DNA of 46,457 bases, from NCBI GenBank assembly GCA_023399815.1, contig JAEWOJ010000121.1:1-46457 (forward strand), given 5' to 3'. Source of the stretch: Pseudomonadota bacterium (lineage in GTDB: Bacteria; Pseudomonadota; Gammaproteobacteria; Xanthomonadales; Xanthomonadaceae). The stretch's first letter is position 1, and each line of letters starts with the position of its first letter. Below are positions 15,401-24,628 of the stretch, one piece after another. The position numbers and the translations under genes were made by a program. The notes beneath the pieces are model-generated. The model saw nothing but the letters and a program-made list of their open reading frames with translations. It was not told the DNA's origin and did not search any database.

Positions 15401-16605
15401 AGCCGATCGAGTTTCTGCCGCGGGCTGTAGCGCTTGACCCGCGCATGGCCGGGATCGACCACGTAGCGGATGCGCGGCACCGTCAATGAGGTTTCGGCGA
15501 CGTTGGTGGTCAGCACCAGGCGCCGCTTCGGGCCGGGGTTGAACACCCGGTCCTGGTCCTTGGCCGAGAGCCGTGCGTACAGCGGCAGCACCTCGGTCTC
15601 GCGGTACTTGCGGCGTTCCAGTGCCTGGTGCGCATCGCGGATCTCGCGCTCGCCGGGCAGGAACACCAGCACGTCGCCGCGCGGGTCGCCGCGGGTGATT
15701 TCGTCGACCGCGGCGACGATGGCGTCGTTGATCGACACCGGGTCCGAACCGGCATCGTCGCCGCGCCCGCGGCCGCCACCCTTGGCTTCCACGGCCGGTG
15801 CCGGCCGCACCTCGTCGAGCGGCCGGTAGCGCACTTCCACCGGCCAGGTGCGGCCTTCGACGCTCACCACCGGCGCATCGTCGAAATGGCGGGAGAAACG
15901 CTCGGTGTCGATGGTGGCCGAGGTCACCACCAGCTTCAGGTCCGGGCGCCTGCGCAGCAGCTGCTTGAGGTAGCCGAGCAGGAAATCGATGTTGAGGCTG
16001 CGCTCGTGCGCCTCGTCGATGATCAGCGTGTCGTAGCGCGACAGCCAGCGGTCCGACGCGATCTCGGCCAGCAGGATGCCGTCGGTCATGAACTTGATGC
16101 GGCTGTCCTCGCCCACCTTGTCGGTGAAGCGCACCTGGTAGCCGACCACCGTGCCCAGCTCGGTCTGCAGCTCCTCGGCCACCCGCGTGGCCACCGCGCG
16201 CGCGGCGATGCGGCGCGGCTGCGTGCAGCCGATCATGCCGGCCTCGCCGCGCCCGGCGGCCAGGCACAGCTTGGGCAGCTGCGTGGTCTTGCCCGAGCCG
16301 GTTTCGCCGGCGATCACCACCACCTGGTGGTCGCGGATCAGCGCGGTGATGCGCTCGGCTTCACGCGCGATCGGCAGCGCGTCGTCCATGCTGATGGCGA
16401 TCGGCCGCGCCGCGCGCTGCCGGCGCTGGTCGCGGGACGGTTCCAGCAACTGCCGGAAGGCCGTTTCGGCGGCGGCATCGGCCGGCTTGCCCTGCCAGCG
16501 CGACCACAGCCCCAGCAACCGCCCGCGGTCGCGGCTCATCGCCCCGTCGATGGCCTTGCGGGCGTCGCGCAGGCGCGCGGCGGTGTCCTTTTCGATAGCG
16601 CTCAT
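12409..16605 (-). CDS. hrpA: ATP-dependent RNA helicase HrpA (DEAH box)
   Basis: A DEAH-box RNA helicase of about 1398 residues, slightly longer than the usual 1300 or so. Walker A GETGSGKTTQ is at about residue 100-109, DEAH in LIIDEAHERSLN at about 197-200, the coupling motif SAT in VVTSATIDTERFS, and motif VI in QRKGRCGRIAEG. The long C-terminal HrpA-type region (GINPGEAHDIF-like segment, RMNLRLLD, KVLAMSRDLDAL) is present. In E. coli, HrpA acts on stalled or collided ribosomes. ATG at 16605 is taken as the start; a TTG immediately upstream is in frame but unlikely. Residues about 1061-1085 look like an in-frame insertion of a dispersed GC-rich repeat (see the repeat entry at 13354-13425). 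Confidence 0.95.
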   Translation of the reverse strand: MSAIEKDTAARLRDARKAIDGAMSRDRGRLLGLWSRWQGKPADAAAETAFRQLLEPSRDQRRQRAARPIAISMDDALPIAREAERITALIRDHQVVVIAGETGSGKTTQLPKLCLAAGRGEAGMIGCTQPRRIAARAVATRVAEELQTELGTVVGYQVRFTDKVGEDSRIKFMTDGILLAEIASDRWLSRYDTLIIDEAHERSLNIDFLLGYLKQLLRRRPDLKLVVTSATIDTERFSRHFDDAPVVSVEGRTWPVEVRYRPLDEVRPAPAVEAKGGGRGRGDDAGSDPVSINDAIVAAVDEITRGDPRGDVLVFLPGEREIRDAHQALERRKYRETEVLPLYARLSAKDQDRVFNPGPKRRLVLTTNVAETSLTVPRIRYVVDPGHARVKRYSPRQKLDRLHIEPVSQASANQRKGRCGRIAEGVCYRLYAEADFQSRPEFTDPEIRRSSLAGVILRMLQLGLGRIEDFPFLEPPDERAVADGWQQLAELGAIDGERKLTAIGRQMARLPVDVKLARMLVAAQKGGCLHEMLVIASFLGIQDPRERPPEAREAADNAHATFADPRSEFLGILRLWEAYRAAHEELTQSKLRDWCGRHFLGFLRMREWRELHRQLRLLCEELGWDSAGDGAFAKALLAAPPALPAGGDAEARRKATRGELHKAARLAREGRPEAVAPAPAKGRQAAAPVQADAGVPEKARVAAYQALHRAILAGLPTQIGHRTDKGDFQAPRQRRFHLFPGSALAKRPPPWVLSATLLDTQRVWGLTNAAIEPDWAIAELPHLLARKHFDPHWSRAQGQVLAAEQISLFGLVLAPRKPVHYGRINPGEAHDIFVRQALVTGEINTRAGFVADNLKVLEQAREEEAKLRRAGIVAGEDWQARWYLDRVPAEIHSASGLDAWWKALPAEQHRTLRWTLADLLPGEGSEQERYPKYLALGDARLALHYRFEPGAEDDGVTLDVPLHLLNALDPARLSWLAPGFVADKAAALIRSLPKAMRRNYVPAPDFGRAFAEAWPQPSADDIRGELARFLSRATGAAVAATDFDEAVLEPHLRMNLRLLDFVPPLGRVADGGRLGGGASREAPPKVLAMSRDLDALRARFGERAGEAFAARAGQALAAEGLRGFPATAIPEQVPGEAGVPAYPALVDTGETAALRIFADRGEARLAHPGGVRRLLEIALADKVKQARKQLPVSPKTGLLYAAIESQERLRGDLVDAAMNAVLADGLDGIRSPDAFEQRRADATKQLFGEAMQRLKLAETILGLVGELKPLLEAPLMGWARGNLDDMERQLAGLIHAGFLRETPADALAQFPRYLKAMILRTERAKRDPPRDQARMLELKPFVDALEDAQLHGRATRPEWSALRWDIEELRVSLFAQELGFRSGISPKKLAQRVAALRG
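13354..13425 (-). repeat. in-frame dispersed-repeat insertion inside hrpA
   Basis: Read on the minus strand this segment has the layout of the intergenic repeats elsewhere in the window: a CCCTCCCCTT start, a small palindrome, then a GGGGAGG-TTGGGTGGGGG tail and GCTTCGCGCGAAGC. It encodes about 25 residues (FVPPLGRVADGGRLGGGASR and flanking) between RMNLRLLD and KVLAMSRDL. E. coli HrpA, as I remember it, has only a few residues here (RVLDARGKQLAMGRSL). The reading frame is kept. Confidence 0.75.
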
Positions 16606-16693
16606 CAATCGTTCAACGTGAAAACTTGAAATACCGGTAGTGTCCCGATGGCGCTATTGTGAAGCCATTCAACCCGCCAAGGAGTAAAGCGTC

Positions 16694-17239
16694 ATGGCAA
16701 AAGCCAAGAGCAGCAGCAAACCCGAAGCCGGCAAGAAGAAGCTGGTGGCCGCGCCGTCGGTGCCGGGCATCGATATCGGGATCAAGGATGCCGATCGCAA
16801 GAAGGTGGCCGACGGTCTGTCGCACTTCCTCGCCGATGCCTACACGCTGTACCTGAAGACCCACAACTTCCACTGGAACGTCACCGGCTCGATGTTCAAT
16901 TCGCTGCACACCATGTTCGAGGCGCAGTACACCGAGCAATGGACGGCGCTGGACGAGATCGCCGAGCGCATCCGCGCACTGGGCTTCAACGCGCCCGGCT
17001 CGTACCGCGAGTTCGTGACGCTGACCTCGATCGCCGAGGAACCGGGCCTGACCGACAGCGCCGACTGGCGCGAGATGGTGCGGCAGCTGGTGCAGGGCAA
17101 CGAGGCGGTGTGCCGCACCGCGCGCAAGGTGCTGGAACTGGCCGAAAAGGCCGGCGACGCGCCCAGCGAGGACCTGCTGACCCAGCGCCTGCAGACCCAC
17201 GAGAAGTACGCCTGGATGCTGCGCTCGCTGCTGCAGTAA
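16694..17239 (+). CDS. dps: Dps-family DNA-binding ferritin
   Basis: A 181-residue miniferritin that oxidises and stores iron and protects DNA in starvation or oxidative stress. A Lys-rich N-terminal tail (MAKAKSSSKPEAGKKK) is suited to DNA binding. The ferroxidase ligands are in THNFHWNVTG (His57, His60) and in the LDEIAERIRALG helix (Asp87, Glu91), at the inter-subunit site typical of Dps dodecamers. AAGGAG lies 10 nt before the ATG. It is divergent from hrpA with 88 nt between starts. I could not identify an OxyR or Fur site with confidence. A strong 11-bp hairpin follows the gene and may end its transcript. Confidence 0.94.
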   Translation: MAKAKSSSKPEAGKKKLVAAPSVPGIDIGIKDADRKKVADGLSHFLADAYTLYLKTHNFHWNVTGSMFNSLHTMFEAQYTEQWTALDEIAERIRALGFNAPGSYREFVTLTSIAEEPGLTDSADWREMVRQLVQGNEAVCRTARKVLELAEKAGDAPSEDLLTQRLQTHEKYAWMLRSLLQ

Positions 17240-17269
17240 ACCCTTCGGGCCTTCGCCCCTGTGGGTTTT

Positions 17270-17295
17270 CCACGGTTCCGCACGCGGAACCGTGG
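17270..17295 (+). terminator. strong hairpin downstream of dps, possible terminator
   Basis: A perfect 11-bp stem (CCACGGTTCCG paired with CGGAACCGTGG) with a CACG loop starts 31 nt after the dps stop codon. There is no T-tract after it; TTTT precedes it. It could end or stabilise the dps mRNA. Confidence 0.5.
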
Positions 17296-17337
17296 ACCCT
17301 GCTTCATCTGCCTGCCAGATCTCCCCGCCTTCGGCGC

Positions 17338-17361
17338 GCCCCCTTGACTCAAGGGGGCTTT
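17338..17361 (+). terminator. GCCCCCTTGA hairpin with short T run
   Basis: GCCCCCTTGA and TCAAGGGGGC form a near-perfect stem and are followed by TTTCC. It is terminator-like but lies about 100 nt past dps, so it may instead be a dispersed palindrome. Confidence 0.4.
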
Positions 17362-17460
17362 CCTCCAGACGTATCGCCGCATCACTTCGACCAGCAGGCC
17401 GAGGCTGTGCCGACATCCGGGGCATCGAGTGTCGAGGACATGGCCCCGACCTGCTGCCGT

Positions 17461-17502
17461 AGCCCCTCTCCCACCGGGAGAGGGGTTGGGGAGAGGGCGA
17501 CG
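17461..17502 (+). repeat. GGTTGGGG-tailed palindromic repeat, single copy
   Basis: AGCCCCTCTCCC pairs with GGGAGAGGGGTT around a 3-nt loop, followed by the family tail TTGGGGAGAGGG. The same layout occurs at 31338-31390, 31449-31500 and 34263-34304, and inside hrpA. Confidence 0.75.
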
Positions 17503-17627
17503 GAGGCAAGAGGGTTCGGGCATCCAGGCTCCGTTCTCCCCGACCTACCCCAGGTACGAGGTTTTCCCCACGCATCGGCGGCGCTTTCCCGGAAGCCGGG
17601 CACGGGCCGCGCGGTATCCTATGCGGC

Positions 17628-19433
<1,806 letters not shown>

Positions 19434-19440
19434 GGCGGGT

Positions 19441-22206
19441 TCACGTCTCGCCTCCCGCCAGCAGCATCAGCCCCTCGACCTGGCGCCGCGCAGGGGCGCC
19501 TTCGGCCTGCTGGCGCTCCAGCGTCGCGGCCGCCCGCCGCAGCGCCTCCAGCGCCGGTTGCCGTTGCCCGAGCCGGAGCAGGGTTTCGGCCAGTTCGGTG
19601 CGGCACAGCGCGGTCTCGACCTTGTCCTCGCCATGCAGGGAGCGGGAGAACTCCAGCGCGGCCCTGCGCAGCGCCAGCGCCGCGACGCCTTCGCCGCGCC
19701 GTTCGGCCAGGTCCGCGCGCGTGCGCATCAGCTGCAGTTGCAGGATCGTCGGCACCCGCGCGTTGAGCCGCTCCAGCAGCGCCCGCGCCTGTTCCACGTC
19801 GCCCTGCCGGATGTGCCAGCCGATGCGGTACAGGCGCGCTTCGATGCGCCCCGGCGCATCCGGCGGCAAGGCGGCATCCAGTCCTTCGTCGGCCTGCAGC
19901 AGCAACCAGCCCGCCTCGTCCATGTGCCCTTGCCGCATCAGCAGCGCTCCCAGGCCCACTTCCGCGCGCAGAGTGGTCGGCGACTTCGCGCCCAGCCGTT
20001 GCCTGCGGATCATCCAGGCGCGCCGGTACAGCCCTTCGGCCTGCGCCACGTCGCCGCGGCGTTCCTGCAGGTCGCCGTAGTTGAACAGGCCCATCGAATA
20101 TTCCACCGAATCGACGCCATCAATGATCGCGCTCAGGCGCTGGCGCTCCTGGTACTGGCGCTCGGCCGACGCGTAGTCGCCCGAGTCGCGGTACAGGTCG
20201 GCCAGCCCGTCGTGCTGCTGCAGCACGAAGCTGCTTTCCGGTCCGTATAGTTCCTGCGCATGGCGCATGCCCGACTGCAGCAGGGGCAGCGCCTTCCGGT
20301 ACTGCCCCTGCTCCCGCAGGAGCTGCGCCAGCCGCATTTCCGCGGCCAGCGTCATGCTGGTGCGCCGGCCGTGCAGGCCGGCCAGCACCTGGCGGAATTC
20401 GCGCTCGGCCGCTGCCCGCCGCCCCCAGCGCAGGTACAGCAATCCCTTGTTGTAGGACAACGCCAACCTTTCCGTGGCGGCGCTGCCCTCCGGCAGCTTC
20501 GCGTACAGCGCCATGGCGGTATCGAACGCTTCTTCGCCGAGGTCGAAGTGCTGCTGGTTCACCATTGCCAGCCCCTTCGCGCCATACAGCCGGGCCCGCA
20601 CCGCCACGGCCCCGGTGCGCGGCAGCAGCGCCAGTCCGCGCTCGGCCAGCGCATTGCCCTTCACCCCGTCGCCATCTTTCGTCTTCTGCACGGCCAGCTC
20701 GGCCAGCACCGCCGCCGCATCCACCGGACGCCCCACGCGCGGGTCCATGAAGCCGTCGTAGGCCTGCTGCAGCAATGCCTCCGCCCGATGCGAGACCCCG
20801 GAATTGCGGTACGCGGTGCCCAGCACCGCGCGCATCCGGGCCAGCTGCGCGGGCGCATCGGCCAGGTCGTGCGAAACCCGCAGCGCCGCGTTGTCCAGCA
20901 GTTGCCGCGAGGACAGTTCCTGCTGCCCGCGCTCGGTGCGCAGGAACGGATCGGCGGTCTCGAACACGCCGACCATGAAATCGCCGACCTGCCGGGCGAC
21001 GGCCGCCTCCTCCTCGGCCTGCCGCCGCGCCTGCATCACCCCGGCCACGAACAGCATCGCCACCGCAGCCGCCACTGCGCCGGCCGCCAACCCGCGCCAG
21101 TTGCGCTGCATGCCGCGCACCAGCCGATAGGCGCGGCCGCCGTCGCGGGCCGTCACCGGCTGGCGCTCCAGGTAGCGCGTCACGTCGGCCATCAAGGTCT
21201 CCACCGACCGGTAGCGGTCGGCGACGTCCAGCGCGCAGGCCTTGCGCGCGATGGCATCGAGGTCGCCGCGCAGCGCCCTGCGCCAGCGCAGGTCTTCCGG
21301 GGCGTTGGCCGAAGGCGGCGTCACCGGCGTGTCGATGTCCCGCAGGCCGCGGGCGCAGGCGCGTCCGGACAGCAGTTCCACCAGCAGCACGCCCAGGCTG
21401 TAGACGTCGCCGGCGACCCCCACCTGCTCGCCACGGATCAGTTCCGGGCTGGCATAGGCGGGCGTGCAGAAGCCCGCCTCCTGCCGGTCGCGGGCATCGC
21501 TGAGCAGGCGCGCCAGGCCGAAGTCCAGCAGTACCGGCCGGCCATCGGCCCGGACCAGGACGTTGCCCGGCTTCAGGTCGCAGTGCAGCACCAGGCGCTC
21601 GTGCGCGGACCGGACGATCGCGCAGATGCCCAGGAACAGGCGCAGCCGCTGTTCCAGGCCCGGCGCGTGGCTGGCGCAATGACGGTCCAGCGGCAACCCG
21701 TCGATGAACTCCATGACCAGGTACGGATACCCGTCGGGGGTGGTGCCGCCGTCGTAGAGCTGGGCGACATCGGGCAGGTGCAGCCCGGCCAGCACCTGCC
21801 GCTCGGCCTGCAGCCGTTCCACCTCGTCCGGTCCCGGCAGGCCATGCAGCAGCTTGATCGCCACCGTGCGCCGGTAGACGCCGTCGTCGCGCTCGGCCTT
21901 GAACACCGTGCCCATGCCGCCGCGGGCGATGCGCTCGGTCAGGCGCCACGGCCCCAGGCGCTGGCCCACGCCCAGCTCCGGCGCGAGCATCCGCGCCAGG
22001 GCCGTATCCAGCCGGCTGCCGACCCGGCGCAGGCCATCGGTCTGCGAGCGCAGCAGCTGCAGCACCTCGTCCACCAGCCCAGGCTCGCCGCAGCGTTCGT
22101 CCAGCGCCTGCCGCCACTGCTCTTCCGGCAGGTCGCAGACGGCGTCGAACAGGTCGCGGACCTGTCGCCAGCGCGCCGCGTCGCCCGCCGTATCCCCGGT
22201 CGCCAT
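19441..22206 (-). CDS. transmembrane Ser/Thr protein kinase with C-terminal TPR domain
   Basis: A 921-residue Hanks-type kinase. The N-terminal 85 residues are helical. The kinase domain at about 87-346 is intact: Gly loop ARGGMGTVFKAE, catalytic Lys118 in VAIKLL, HCDLKPGN with Asp210, DFG at 228-230, and the APE-like segment TPAYASPE. A single membrane helix lies at about 372-391, and the remaining 500 residues are TPR-like repeats predicted to face the periplasm, presumably as sensor or scaffold. The start ATG overlaps the stop codon of the upstream ECF sigma gene by one base (TGATG), implying translational coupling. ECF/kinase pairs such as EcfK-PknS of Xanthomonas citri work by sigma phosphorylation; the same logic is inferred here. 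Confidence 0.92.
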   Translation of the reverse strand: MATGDTAGDAARWRQVRDLFDAVCDLPEEQWRQALDERCGEPGLVDEVLQLLRSQTDGLRRVGSRLDTALARMLAPELGVGQRLGPWRLTERIARGGMGTVFKAERDDGVYRRTVAIKLLHGLPGPDEVERLQAERQVLAGLHLPDVAQLYDGGTTPDGYPYLVMEFIDGLPLDRHCASHAPGLEQRLRLFLGICAIVRSAHERLVLHCDLKPGNVLVRADGRPVLLDFGLARLLSDARDRQEAGFCTPAYASPELIRGEQVGVAGDVYSLGVLLVELLSGRACARGLRDIDTPVTPPSANAPEDLRWRRALRGDLDAIARKACALDVADRYRSVETLMADVTRYLERQPVTARDGGRAYRLVRGMQRNWRGLAAGAVAAAVAMLFVAGVMQARRQAEEEAAVARQVGDFMVGVFETADPFLRTERGQQELSSRQLLDNAALRVSHDLADAPAQLARMRAVLGTAYRNSGVSHRAEALLQQAYDGFMDPRVGRPVDAAAVLAELAVQKTKDGDGVKGNALAERGLALLPRTGAVAVRARLYGAKGLAMVNQQHFDLGEEAFDTAMALYAKLPEGSAATERLALSYNKGLLYLRWGRRAAAEREFRQVLAGLHGRRTSMTLAAEMRLAQLLREQGQYRKALPLLQSGMRHAQELYGPESSFVLQQHDGLADLYRDSGDYASAERQYQERQRLSAIIDGVDSVEYSMGLFNYGDLQERRGDVAQAEGLYRRAWMIRRQRLGAKSPTTLRAEVGLGALLMRQGHMDEAGWLLLQADEGLDAALPPDAPGRIEARLYRIGWHIRQGDVEQARALLERLNARVPTILQLQLMRTRADLAERRGEGVAALALRRAALEFSRSLHGEDKVETALCRTELAETLLRLGQRQPALEALRRAAATLERQQAEGAPARRQVEGLMLLAGGET

Positions 22207-22757
22207 CAGGCCAGCTGACGGTTGAGCCAGGCCCGGGCGAAGCGCAGGTCGCGGTCCACGGTCGGCAGCGACACGCCCAGCACCATGGCGATCTCGTCGC
22301 GGCTCATCCCGCCGAAATAGGTCAGCTCGACCATGCTCGCCGCCCGCGGTTCCAGCTCGGAAAGCTGGTTCAGCGCCTGGTGCAGCGCCATCACGTCATG
22401 GCCGTCGTCGTCCCCGGCCTGCACCTCGCTGGCATGGGACAGGGTCAGCTGCACGAGATCGCCGCCGCGCTTGTCCGCCGAGCGGGCGCGCAGGTGGTCC
22501 ACCAGCACCGAGCGCATCTTCAGCGCCGCCACCGCGATGAAATGGGCGCGGTCCTTGTAGTCCGCCTCTGCGCCCAGCAGGCGCAGCAGCGACTCGTTGA
22601 CCAGCGCCGCCGGCTGCAGGGTCCCGCCGGCGTGGTTGAACAGCCGGCTGCGCGCGACCAGCATGAGGTCCGCATACAGGGCTTCGAACAACTGTTCCCG
22701 CGCCTGCATGTCGCCCGCTTGCCAGCGATGCAGGAGTTGGGTGATTTGGCTGCTCAA
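22206..22757 (-). CDS. ECF-type RNA polymerase sigma factor, kinase-linked
   Basis: A 183-residue sigma-70 factor with only regions 2 and 4, resembling the TIGR02999 group of ECF factors. Region 2 spans about residues 5-95 and the region 4 helix-turn-helix about 130-180 (YFGGMSRDEIAMVLGVSLPT). TTG at 22757 is chosen as the start because family members begin just before ITQLLHRW and no in-frame ATG or GTG lies nearby upstream; the next ATG would remove 15 residues. Where ordinary ECF factors carry the acidic DAED motif in region 2.2, this one has QPAA at about 48-51, with Thr46 and Ser56 nearby. No anti-sigma gene is adjacent; a Ser/Thr kinase gene follows with a 1-nt overlap. Confidence 0.88.
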   Translation of the reverse strand: MSSQITQLLHRWQAGDMQAREQLFEALYADLMLVARSRLFNHAGGTLQPAALVNESLLRLLGAEADYKDRAHFIAVAALKMRSVLVDHLRARSADKRGGDLVQLTLSHASEVQAGDDDGHDVMALHQALNQLSELEPRAASMVELTYFGGMSRDEIAMVLGVSLPTVDRDLRFARAWLNRQLA

Positions 22758-22915
22758 ACGTCCCCCACGCCCCCGAACACGATCCTCGCCATCGGCGACC
22801 TGCGCCCATGGTAGGACCGGCACCGGCGACTGCCAACCGGCAGCGGGCCAGCGCGTCCATCCGGCCGGCGCGGAAACCGCCGGCCCACCGCGCCGCCGCC
22901 ACGGACGGCGGCAAC

Positions 22916-22940
22916 AAAAAGCCCCGCGCGAGGCGGGGCT
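22916..22940 (-). terminator. rho-independent terminator of tRNA-Lys
   Basis: On the minus strand AGCCCCG pairs with CGGGGCT around a 7-nt loop and is followed by TTTTTG. It starts 13 nt after the tRNA 3' end. Confidence 0.85.
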
Positions 22941-22952
22941 TCCTGCAGTCAT

Positions 22953-23028
22953 TGGTGGGCCGTGAAGGATTCGAACCTTCGACCAAAAGATTAAAAGTCT
23001 TCTGCTCTACCGACTGAGCTAACGGCCC
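22953..23028 (-). tRNA. tRNA-Lys (anticodon TTT)
   Basis: The 76-nt minus-strand sequence folds as a cloverleaf. The acceptor stem is GGGCCGT/ACGGCCC, the D arm contains AGCTCAGTCGGTAGAGC, the anticodon loop is CTTTTAA with anticodon TTT, and the T arm contains GGTTCGAATCC. The CCA end is encoded. It lies between queC upstream and the ECF sigma gene downstream, all on the same strand, with its own terminator. Confidence 0.97.
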
Positions 23029-23060
23029 AAACAAATACCCGGCTTGGCGCCGGGGTGCGC

Positions 23061-23066
23061 ATTCTA
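23061..23066 (-). promoter_or_regulatory. candidate -10 box for tRNA-Lys
   Basis: TAGAAT on the minus strand, 32 nt upstream of the tRNA 5' end, matches 5 of 6 bases of the sigma-70 -10 consensus. The -35 region is poor. A CCCGGC/GCCGGG dyad lies between it and the tRNA. Confidence 0.4.
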
Positions 23067-23090
23067 GCGCAACACGCCCGAAACCGGAAT

Positions 23091-23756
23091 TCAGGCGTAG
23101 TGCGTCGGATCGGCCAGGCCGGCCGCGGCGAACCCGTCGGCGCGCAACCGGCAGGCGTCGCAATGGCCGCAGGCGCGGCCCTGCGCGTCGGCGCGGTAGC
23201 AGGACACGGTGAGGCCGAAATCCACGCCCAGCCGCGCGCCTTCGCTGGCGATCTGCGCCTTGCTCAGGTACTGCAGCGGCGCGTGGATGCGGATGCCCGC
23301 GCCTTCCACGCCGGCCTTGGTCGCCAGGTTGGCCAGGGCCTCGAAGGCGGCGACGAACTCGGGCCGGCAATCCGGGTAGCCGGAATAATCGACCGCGTTG
23401 ACGCCGCAGAAGATGTCGTTGGCGCCCAGCACCTCGGCCCAGCCCAGCGCCAGCGAGAGCATGATGGTGTTGCGCGCCGGCACGTAGGTGACCGGGATGC
23501 CCTCGCCGCCGGCGTCGGGCACGTCGATGTCGGCGGTCAGCGCCGAACCGCCGATGCTGCGCAGGTCCACGTCCACGACCTTGTGCGCGGCCACGCCCAG
23601 CGCCTGCGCCACGCGGGCGGCGGCGTGCAGCTCGGAGGTGTGGCGCTGGCCGTAGCGCACGCTCAGCGCGTGCACGGTGAAGCCCTGTTCCTGGGCCATG
23701 GCGACGACGGCGGCCGAATCCATGCCGCCGGAAAGAAGCACGACTGCCTTCTTCAT
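23091..23756 (-). CDS. queC: 7-cyano-7-deazaguanine synthase QueC
   Basis: A 221-residue enzyme that converts 7-carboxy-7-deazaguanine, ammonia and ATP to preQ0 on the way to queuosine in tRNA. The N-terminal PP-loop LSGGMDSAA is intact. The C-terminal zinc site CYRADAQGRACGHCDAC has the four expected Cys. ATG at 23756 gives the standard MKKAVVLLSGG start; a longer in-frame opening to 23792 has no family support. It lies 76 nt downstream of queE on the same strand, so both steps to preQ0 are encoded together. queD and the later pathway genes are not in the window. Confidence 0.96.
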   Translation of the reverse strand: MKKAVVLLSGGMDSAAVVAMAQEQGFTVHALSVRYGQRHTSELHAAARVAQALGVAAHKVVDVDLRSIGGSALTADIDVPDAGGEGIPVTYVPARNTIMLSLALGWAEVLGANDIFCGVNAVDYSGYPDCRPEFVAAFEALANLATKAGVEGAGIRIHAPLQYLSKAQIASEGARLGVDFGLTVSCYRADAQGRACGHCDACRLRADGFAAAGLADPTHYA

Positions 23757-23832
23757 GGAGTGATATTCCGGTTGGGGAGGGAACGCCAGCACGCTGTCCC
23801 GCGCCGGTGCGAGTGTGGGAACGACGGGCAGG

Positions 23833-24534
23833 TCACCTGCCCGGCTCGTCGTTCCAGAGAAGCTTGTGCAGCTGCATCTGGAAGCGCACCGGCAGGCGGT
23901 CGGCGACGATCCAGTCGGCCAGCTCGCGGGCGCCGAGCCGATCCTTGCACGGCGAGAACAGCACCATGCAGCGCTCGTGCAGGCGCTGCGCGGCGACCAT
24001 GTCGCGGGCCCACTCGTAGTCGCCGCGGTCGCAGAGCACGAACTTGACCTGGTCGCGCGCGGTCAGCAGCGGCAGGTTCTCCATCCGGTTGCGCGCCAGT
24101 TCGCCCGAGCCGGGCGTCTTCAGGTCGACCACGCGCGATACGCGCGGATCGACGCTGCCGACGTCCAGCGCGCCGGAGGTCTCCAGCGAGACCTCCAGCC
24201 CCGCGTCGCACAGCTGGCGCAGCAGCACCAGGCAGCGCTTCTGCGCCAGCGGCTCGCCGCCGGTCACGCAGACGTGGCGCACGCCGTAGCCGAGCACCTC
24301 GGCGACGATGTCGTCGATGTCGCGCCACTGGCCGCCATGGAAGGCGTATTCGGTATCGCAGTAGCCGCAGCGCAGCGGGCAGCCGGTCAGGCGCACGAAC
24401 ACCGTCGGCCAGCCCGCGGCATCGGCCTCGCCCTGCAGGGACAGGAAAATCTCGGTGATCTTCAGCCGCGGCAACGGCGACTGCACGATCTCGCTGGGCG
24501 TGGCGGCGGCGCTGGACGGGGAAACGGCGGTCAT
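23833..24534 (-). CDS. queE: 7-carboxy-7-deazaguanine synthase QueE
   Basis: A 233-residue radical SAM enzyme that contracts the ring of 6-carboxy-tetrahydropterin to make 7-carboxy-7-deazaguanine. The cluster-binding motif CPLRCGYCDTE (CX3CX2C) is intact, preceded by the family signature FLSLQGEADAAGWPTVFVRL. VCVTGGEPL, an SAM-binding GGE motif, and LETSGALDV follow. The N-terminal 25 residues are Ser/Ala-rich and may be unstructured. Start ATG at 24534. It lies between the pal-cpoB genes upstream and queC downstream; a hairpin at 24587-24605 separates it from cpoB. Confidence 0.95.
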   Translation of the reverse strand: MTAVSPSSAAATPSEIVQSPLPRLKITEIFLSLQGEADAAGWPTVFVRLTGCPLRCGYCDTEYAFHGGQWRDIDDIVAEVLGYGVRHVCVTGGEPLAQKRCLVLLRQLCDAGLEVSLETSGALDVGSVDPRVSRVVDLKTPGSGELARNRMENLPLLTARDQVKFVLCDRGDYEWARDMVAAQRLHERCMVLFSPCKDRLGARELADWIVADRLPVRFQMQLHKLLWNDEPGR

Positions 24535-24574
24535 GGCGGAAACTTCTGGAAGGACGGGCGGCGGCTGCGATGCC

Positions 24575-24605
24575 GCAAACGAAAGCAGCCGGGCATGGCC
24601 CGGCT
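24575..24605 (-). terminator. hairpin after cpoB, probable terminator of the Tol-Pal transcript
   Basis: On the minus strand AGCCGGGC pairs perfectly with GCCCGGCT around a 3-nt loop, 24 nt after the cpoB stop, followed by the moderately T-rich GCTTTCGTTTGC. Confidence 0.6.
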
Positions 24606-24628
24606 CGACGGAAAACCTGCCGCGAGAC

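Larger units (their letters stand above)
17240..17627. other. 388-nt gene-free spacer, dps to recQ
   Basis: No coding sequence is supported here. The spacer holds three palindromic elements (17270-17295, 17338-17361 and 17461-17502). The recQ promoter should lie in the last 100 nt, but no convincing -35/-10 pair stands out. Confidence 0.7.

Noticed and set aside
12433..15489. A 1018-codon plus-strand open frame over hrpA
   Set aside because: Antisense shadow of hrpA; no domains recognised and skewed composition.
16626..16660. TTGAAA and TATTGT upstream of dps as a promoter
   Set aside because: The 23-nt spacing is too long for a sigma-70 promoter.
22953..23028. tRNA-Lys as an attachment site for an integrated element
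   Set aside because: No direct repeat of the tRNA 3' end, no integrase and no composition change on either side; neighbours are core genes.
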